The position numbers were made by a program, and so were the translations under genes. Below are positions 5,553-8,078 of a stretch of 8,078 bases of DNA, in pieces; position 1 is the first letter of the stretch; each line of letters begins with the position of its first letter. The notes below the pieces were generated by a model. It did not search any database, had not been told where the DNA came from, and saw nothing but the letters and a program-made list of their open reading frames with translations. This stretch comes from Firmicutes bacterium UBA5473 (lineage in GTDB: Bacteria; Bacillota; DTU084). The DNA lies in NCBI GenBank assembly GCA_002427165.1, contig DIQB01000059.1:3347-11424 (forward strand), given 5' to 3'.

Positions 5553-6644
5553 ATGTTCCCTCCCAAGGTACTCTCAACAGCCTTCTGGGAAAACCTTGTC
5601 TATCCTGAAATCTCGGAGGCAGAGATTACTCTGCCTCCGATAATACTGCTTTGCCTCTCTGTAGACAACTCAGGAGACAATACCTGGCCCCAGCTCCACC
5701 AGCTGATAGAATCACATTTCCCCCAGTGGCAGAAGGTTCGAGTCTTCAATAACTTTGTCTATCTTTTCGCTACCCCGCCTAAAGAGGACCCCCAAACTAG
5801 GGCCCATGCCCTCCTTGAGGCGGCTTCAGCCCTAGGAATCCATCTTACAGTCAGCGCTGAGGAGGCAACAGGGAATCTGTCAGCGTGGCAAACCGCGGCC
5901 CAGCAGACTATGGCAGCAGTGCGCAATAAGATCGTCCATGGTACTGGCCGCATTTATCGCTTCTCGGATCTAGGCCCCAAACAAGATCCCACGATGCTAT
6001 TGTCGCCAAGGGAAGAGGAACTTTTGCTAGCTATAAAAACTGGGCGAGTTGAAGCTGCAAGGATCGCCGCCTGCAAAAGCAGCCAGGATCTTTTCGCAGC
6101 TAACCTCTATGTGCTCTCTCATCTGCGGACCCGCCTGCGGGAGCTGGCTGTGCTCATGACCCGCTCTGCAGTGGAAGCGGGACTTTCAGATAAAGTTGCC
6201 TTTCGAGAGCTCAATGCCCTCTTCCTTGCTTTGGATCGCGAACATGACTATCCCAAACTTGAGGAACTCTATCTTGAGGCTGCTGTCCGTCTAGCGCAGC
6301 TTGTGCTTGAGACCAATTACAAGCCATCGGCGATTGTACAAGAGACGAAAGCACTCCTGGAAAAATCCTTTCACCAGGATCTGACGCTTGAAGGTGTGGC
6401 CGAAGAGCTGGCTGTGAGCCAGTCTCACCTCAGCCGCTCCTTTCGCAAAGAGATGAGCTATACCTTTACGGAGTACCTAAACAAGCTCCGCCTAGAAGAA
6501 GCTGCCAGATTGCTATTAGACCAGTCCTTATCTGTGACAGAAGTCTGCTTTCAGGTGGGGTTCCAAAGCCTCCCCCATTTTCAGAGGCTGTTTCGGGATT
6601 TCTATGGCCAGTCTCCTACCAGCTACCGTAAGGGTAAGCTTTAA
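5553..6644 (+). CDS. AraC-family transcriptional regulator with YesN-like middle region
   Basis: A 363-residue DNA-binding regulator. The last 90 residues are a full AraC domain: the first helix-turn-helix at about 278-300 (LTLEGVAEELAVSQSHLSRSF), the second at about 327-349, closing with GQSPTSYRK at 352-360. Residues about 30-140 resemble the degenerate GGDEF-like region of YesN-type Firmicutes regulators, notably a helix with repeated Ala ending in NKIVHGTGRIYRFSDL (125-140). Residues 150-255 are helical. There is no receiver domain and no membrane segment, so this is not a standard YesN response regulator or a membrane sensor; it may bind its signal directly. ATG at 5553 comes 2 nt after the DUF4091 stop, with AGGAG (5541-5545) inside that gene 7 nt before it, so translation is coupled. 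A strong hairpin lies within codons 21-30. The likely job is control of the DUF4091 gene and the divergent promoter. Confidence 0.9.
   Translation: MFPPKVLSTAFWENLVYPEISEAEITLPPIILLCLSVDNSGDNTWPQLHQLIESHFPQWQKVRVFNNFVYLFATPPKEDPQTRAHALLEAASALGIHLTVSAEEATGNLSAWQTAAQQTMAAVRNKIVHGTGRIYRFSDLGPKQDPTMLLSPREEELLLAIKTGRVEAARIAACKSSQDLFAANLYVLSHLRTRLRELAVLMTRSAVEAGLSDKVAFRELNALFLALDREHDYPKLEELYLEAAVRLAQLVLETNYKPSAIVQETKALLEKSFHQDLTLEGVAEELAVSQSHLSRSFRKEMSYTFTEYLNKLRLEEAARLLLDQSLSVTEVCFQVGFQSLPHFQRLFRDFYGQSPTSYRKGKL
5613..5640 (+). other. Perfect 12-bp hairpin inside the regulator coding sequence
   Basis: TCGGAGGCAGAG at 5613-5624 pairs fully with CTCTGCCTCCGA at 5629-5640 around the 4-nt loop ATTA. 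The stem is GC-rich and begins 60 nt after the regulator ATG. No U-run follows on either strand, so it is not a typical terminator. It encodes part of SEAEITLPPI, with nothing unusual at protein level. It could slow ribosomes, guide mRNA cleavage between the two cistrons, or bind protein as DNA. The structure is certain from sequence; the role is open. Confidence 0.6.
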
Positions 6645-6668
6645 TGCAAGCTCTGGCCATAAGCTTAT

Positions 6669-7397
6669 TTACAGTTCCGGAGGCTCTGGGGAGCGTGCTT
6701 TTTTAATTCCACCTATGACAAATGCACTAACTAGCAGTACAGCCCCGATGGTAACTGTGAGCCCTAGCCGATTGGGCTCCTGGGAGCTGACCTTGAGGAT
6801 TTTCGTGCTATCTAATTGCTGGAGCCTTTGGGTCCAGCTGGCAACCTGGCCATCTACCACTGTTGCATTGGTGGTTTTGATCTCCCCTGGTAGAGAAATA
6901 CTAGCTTTAAAAGAAAACATGCTATTTATCATGTTGTTGAGCTCAGCTTGGGAAAAGATTTCATTTGGCTCCTCAGCAGCATCAAGGCTGCTTTTAAGCT
7001 CTTTGACCATTTCTTTTGGATAGGCAAAACTGGCCTCGTAATAATGGGTGAACGGGGTGCTGCGCTTTTGGAAGTCCACAGTATAGCCCATCTCCCCTAG
7101 GGCCTCCTTTAGTTGAGTAGGCTTTTGGAAGGGGATTGTCACCTCAAAGATATGTTTATCATCGTGGTCATATTCGCGGATCCGAGCGCTGGGCACCCGC
7201 CCCCACCTCTCAAAGCTTTCATCTCTTTCTTCACCCGCTACAAATCCCACCAAAGCTCCATCAACAGTCATCTTTAGCTGAAAGTCACCGCTTCGATCCG
7301 GGTTAAACTTGATGGCAGTATCCATTTTCATAGTACCGCAACCTGCACAAACAAAAGCCAAGGGTAGAAAGAAAATTGCAAGTAACCATTTTTTCAT
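6669..7397 (-). CDS. Membrane-anchored lipoprotein, LppM/DUF3153-like
   Basis: A 242-residue surface lipoprotein. K2 K3 and a hydrophobic run lead to VCAGC with the lipidated residue at C20; the -3 position is Cys (C17) rather than the usual Leu, a slightly unusual lipobox. The outer domain (21-205) starts with DTAIKFNPDRSGDFQLKM, the opening strand pattern of LppM-like domains, and ends with a strand pair around ISLPGE (167-172) and DGQVASW (182-188). Residues 211-231 form a single C-terminal membrane helix followed by KKAR, so the domain is held to the membrane at both ends. The frame is open to 7418, but the AAGGAGGTG site decides for the ATG at 7397. The gene converges on the regulator, 24 bp between stops, and is divergent from the edge gene. 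Its function in this type of organism is not known; the family assignment is from pattern memory. Confidence 0.8.
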   Translation of the reverse strand: MKKWLLAIFFLPLAFVCAGCGTMKMDTAIKFNPDRSGDFQLKMTVDGALVGFVAGEERDESFERWGRVPSARIREYDHDDKHIFEVTIPFQKPTQLKEALGEMGYTVDFQKRSTPFTHYYEASFAYPKEMVKELKSSLDAAEEPNEIFSQAELNNMINSMFSFKASISLPGEIKTTNATVVDGQVASWTQRLQQLDSTKILKVSSQEPNRLGLTVTIGAVLLVSAFVIGGIKKARSPEPPEL

Positions 7398-7403
7398 CTC
7401 AAA

Positions 7404-7412
7404 CACCTCCTT
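7404..7412 (-). promoter_or_regulatory. Ribosome-binding site that sets the lipoprotein start
   Basis: AAGGAGGTG on the minus strand, a near-perfect match to the 16S 3' end, with GGAGG ending 8 nt before the ATG at 7397-7395. It excludes the upstream TTG at 7418, which lies before it in the same frame. Confidence 0.8.
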
Positions 7413-7417
7413 CCTCA

Positions 7418-7423
7418 ATTATA
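7418..7423 (-). promoter_or_regulatory. Probable -10 box for the lipoprotein gene
   Basis: A perfect TATAAT on the minus strand, 20 nt before the lipoprotein ATG. It would give a leader of roughly 12-14 nt that just includes the ribosome-binding site. The only good -35 match, TTGTCA, is 21 nt upstream, too far for a standard promoter, so an activator or a weak -35 must be assumed. Confidence 0.38.
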
Positions 7424-7518
7424 AAGGACCCCAACACCTGGCACTGACAAAAAGAATTTTCTCCATAAAGGGCGAAAAGAATAATTGCGTCCAACAAAGA
7501 GCTTTGATCCTAACCTTG

Positions 7519-7556
7519 TTAGCTCTCTGCTTGAGGCAAGCATCTAGAGGAGCTGA
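7519..7556 (+). other. Two-part stem-loop in the leader of the edge gene
   Basis: TTAGCTC (7519-7525) pairs with GAGCTGA (7550-7556, one G-T wobble), enclosing a perfect 6-bp stem TGCTTG / CAAGCA (7528-7533 and 7537-7542) with loop AGG; the internal loop is 2 and 7 nt. It sits 43 nt before the ATG at 7600. It may be an operator for either divergent gene or a leader RNA fold; no U-tract follows. The rest of the 7398-7599 gap shows only the promoter elements noted. Confidence 0.3.
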
Positions 7557-7588
7557 ATGCTTCCTTACTTTGGAAAAATTTATGAACC

Positions 7589-7594
7589 GAGGTG
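7589..7594 (+). promoter_or_regulatory. Ribosome-binding site that sets the edge-gene start
   Basis: GAGGTG, with GAGG ending 7 nt before the ATG at 7600. An in-frame ATG at 7582 lies before it without a site of its own. Confidence 0.65.
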
Positions 7595-7599
7595 TGATT

Positions 7600-8078
7600 A
7601 TGTCGAAATACCTTGTGCAAGAACAAGATCTGGCTCCACTTCTGGCAGAATTTGCGATCTTCTGCCGGGAGCTTGAACAAAGGCAACCTGTGCTTTCAAA
7701 GAAAAAAGCAGAGCTGGGAAAAAAGGATCTGTTTACCATTAACTCTTTTATGACAAAACCGCAAACTTACGAGAAGGCAACTAATCCCCAAGGATCTTAC
7801 CCCACAATTAACCTTTTCTTTTATCTGGCGGTAGAGGGAAGGTTATTTGAAGGAGGGCCAGGACACAGGCTCGAACCATCCCCTGTGCTTGATGAGTTTA
7901 GGCAATTAAATCCTTTTGCCCAATACATGTATCTCTTTGAGACGTATTGGAACAAAATTGATCTGTCCAAGATCGTCTTCGCATGGCAAAGCCCTTTTGA
8001 GATCCTAACCATCAACAGTGTCCTAGGAGTGTTCCGAACTAGCAAACCCAATAAATCGCTGGTGGTTAATGTAGAGCC
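7600..8078 (+). CDS. N-terminal part of a probable pRiA4b ORF-3-family protein, runs off right edge
   Basis: The frame is open for 159 codons to the window end and has a proper ribosome-binding site, so it is a real gene cut by the edge. The product begins MSKYLVQEQDLAPLL and has no signal peptide. KKDLFTINSFM (residues 42-52), YPTINLFFYLAVEGRLF (67-83) and FAQYMYLFETYW (106-117) resemble the N-terminal region that precedes the PRiA4_ORF3 domain in many Firmicutes proteins annotated as plasmid pRiA4b ORF-3 family. That match is from memory, and the domain itself would lie beyond the window. The function of the family is unknown; despite its name and occasional transposon association, nothing mobile is visible here. 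It is divergent from the lipoprotein gene across a 202-bp gap. Confidence 0.75.
   Translation, partial: MSKYLVQEQDLAPLLAEFAIFCRELEQRQPVLSKKKAELGKKDLFTINSFMTKPQTYEKATNPQGSYPTINLFFYLAVEGRLFEGGPGHRLEPSPVLDEFRQLNPFAQYMYLFETYWNKIDLSKIVFAWQSPFEILTINSVLGVFRTSKPNKSLVVNVE

Noticed and set aside
6636..6668. Possible bidirectional terminator between the convergent regulator and lipoprotein genes
   Set aside because: Only a 7-bp AT-rich pairing with a long loop and a 10-bp ATAAGCTTAT palindrome are present; there is no GC-rich stem and no clear U-tract.
7419..7739. 106-codon minus-strand frame between the lipoprotein and the edge gene
   Set aside because: It runs antisense over the ribosome-binding site and N-terminus of the edge gene, and its composition is not protein-like.
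7821..8051. 76-codon minus-strand frame at the right edge
   Set aside because: It is antisense to the better-supported plus-strand frame and has no convincing ribosome-binding site or family.
7600..8078. Mobile element suggested by the pRiA4b ORF-3 name
   Set aside because: No transposase, terminal inverted repeats or target duplications are visible in the window.

Overview
The window looks like chromosomal DNA of a Bacillota (Firmicutes)-type bacterium. The signs are strong GGAGG ribosome-binding sites about 8 nt before almost every start, frequent TTG starts, an AraC/YesN-type regulator beside a DUF4091 protein, and an LppM-like lipoprotein with a C-terminal anchor. A small signal-peptide protein that reads like an outer-membrane beta-barrel suggests a diderm Firmicutes lineage (Limnochordia, Halanaerobiales or Negativicutes type), but this is inference. 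I see no rRNA, tRNA, CRISPR array, transposase or integrase. No stretch over about 300 bases lacks a gene; the longest gap is 7398-7599.

Layout. Positions 1-3682 are a minus-strand block, read right to left: an old-yellow-enzyme flavin oxidoreductase (3682-2615), a Sir2-family deacylase whose TTG start lies 1 nt after the oxidoreductase stop (2613-2008), a small exported beta-barrel-like protein (1923-1318), a terminator-like hairpin (1296-1272), then a sugar-1-phosphate nucleotidyltransferase (1211-471) that overlaps by 1 nt a galactokinase running off the left edge (471-1). Divergent from this block, on the plus strand, a DUF4091/GH123-like protein (3811-5550) is followed after 2 nt by an AraC-family regulator (5553-6644). 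The divergent gap holds a perfect 11-bp inverted repeat (3731-3763) with half-site centres 22 bp apart, a likely operator. Convergent to the regulator is an LppM/DUF3153-like lipoprotein (7397-6669). The right edge carries the start of a plus-strand gene (7600 onward) whose N-terminus resembles pRiA4b ORF-3-family proteins; it is open to the window end.

How the genes may work together. The kinase plus nucleotidyltransferase pair would convert galactose (or GalNAc) to a 1-phosphate and then to a nucleotide sugar. The DUF4091 protein has the Asp-Glu pair expected of the GH123 beta-N-acetylgalactosaminidase-like fold and no signal peptide. It is probably controlled by the AraC-type gene coupled to it. 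A link between these two modules is speculative. The oxidoreductase-sirtuin pair is translationally coupled; it recalls the association of OYE-like flavoproteins with sirtuins in SirTM operons, but this sirtuin keeps deacylase-type catalytic residues.

Start codons were reassigned where a ribosome-binding site decided the case: 1211, 1923 and 7397 replace longer open frames. Five of the nine genes appear to start with TTG and one with GTG.
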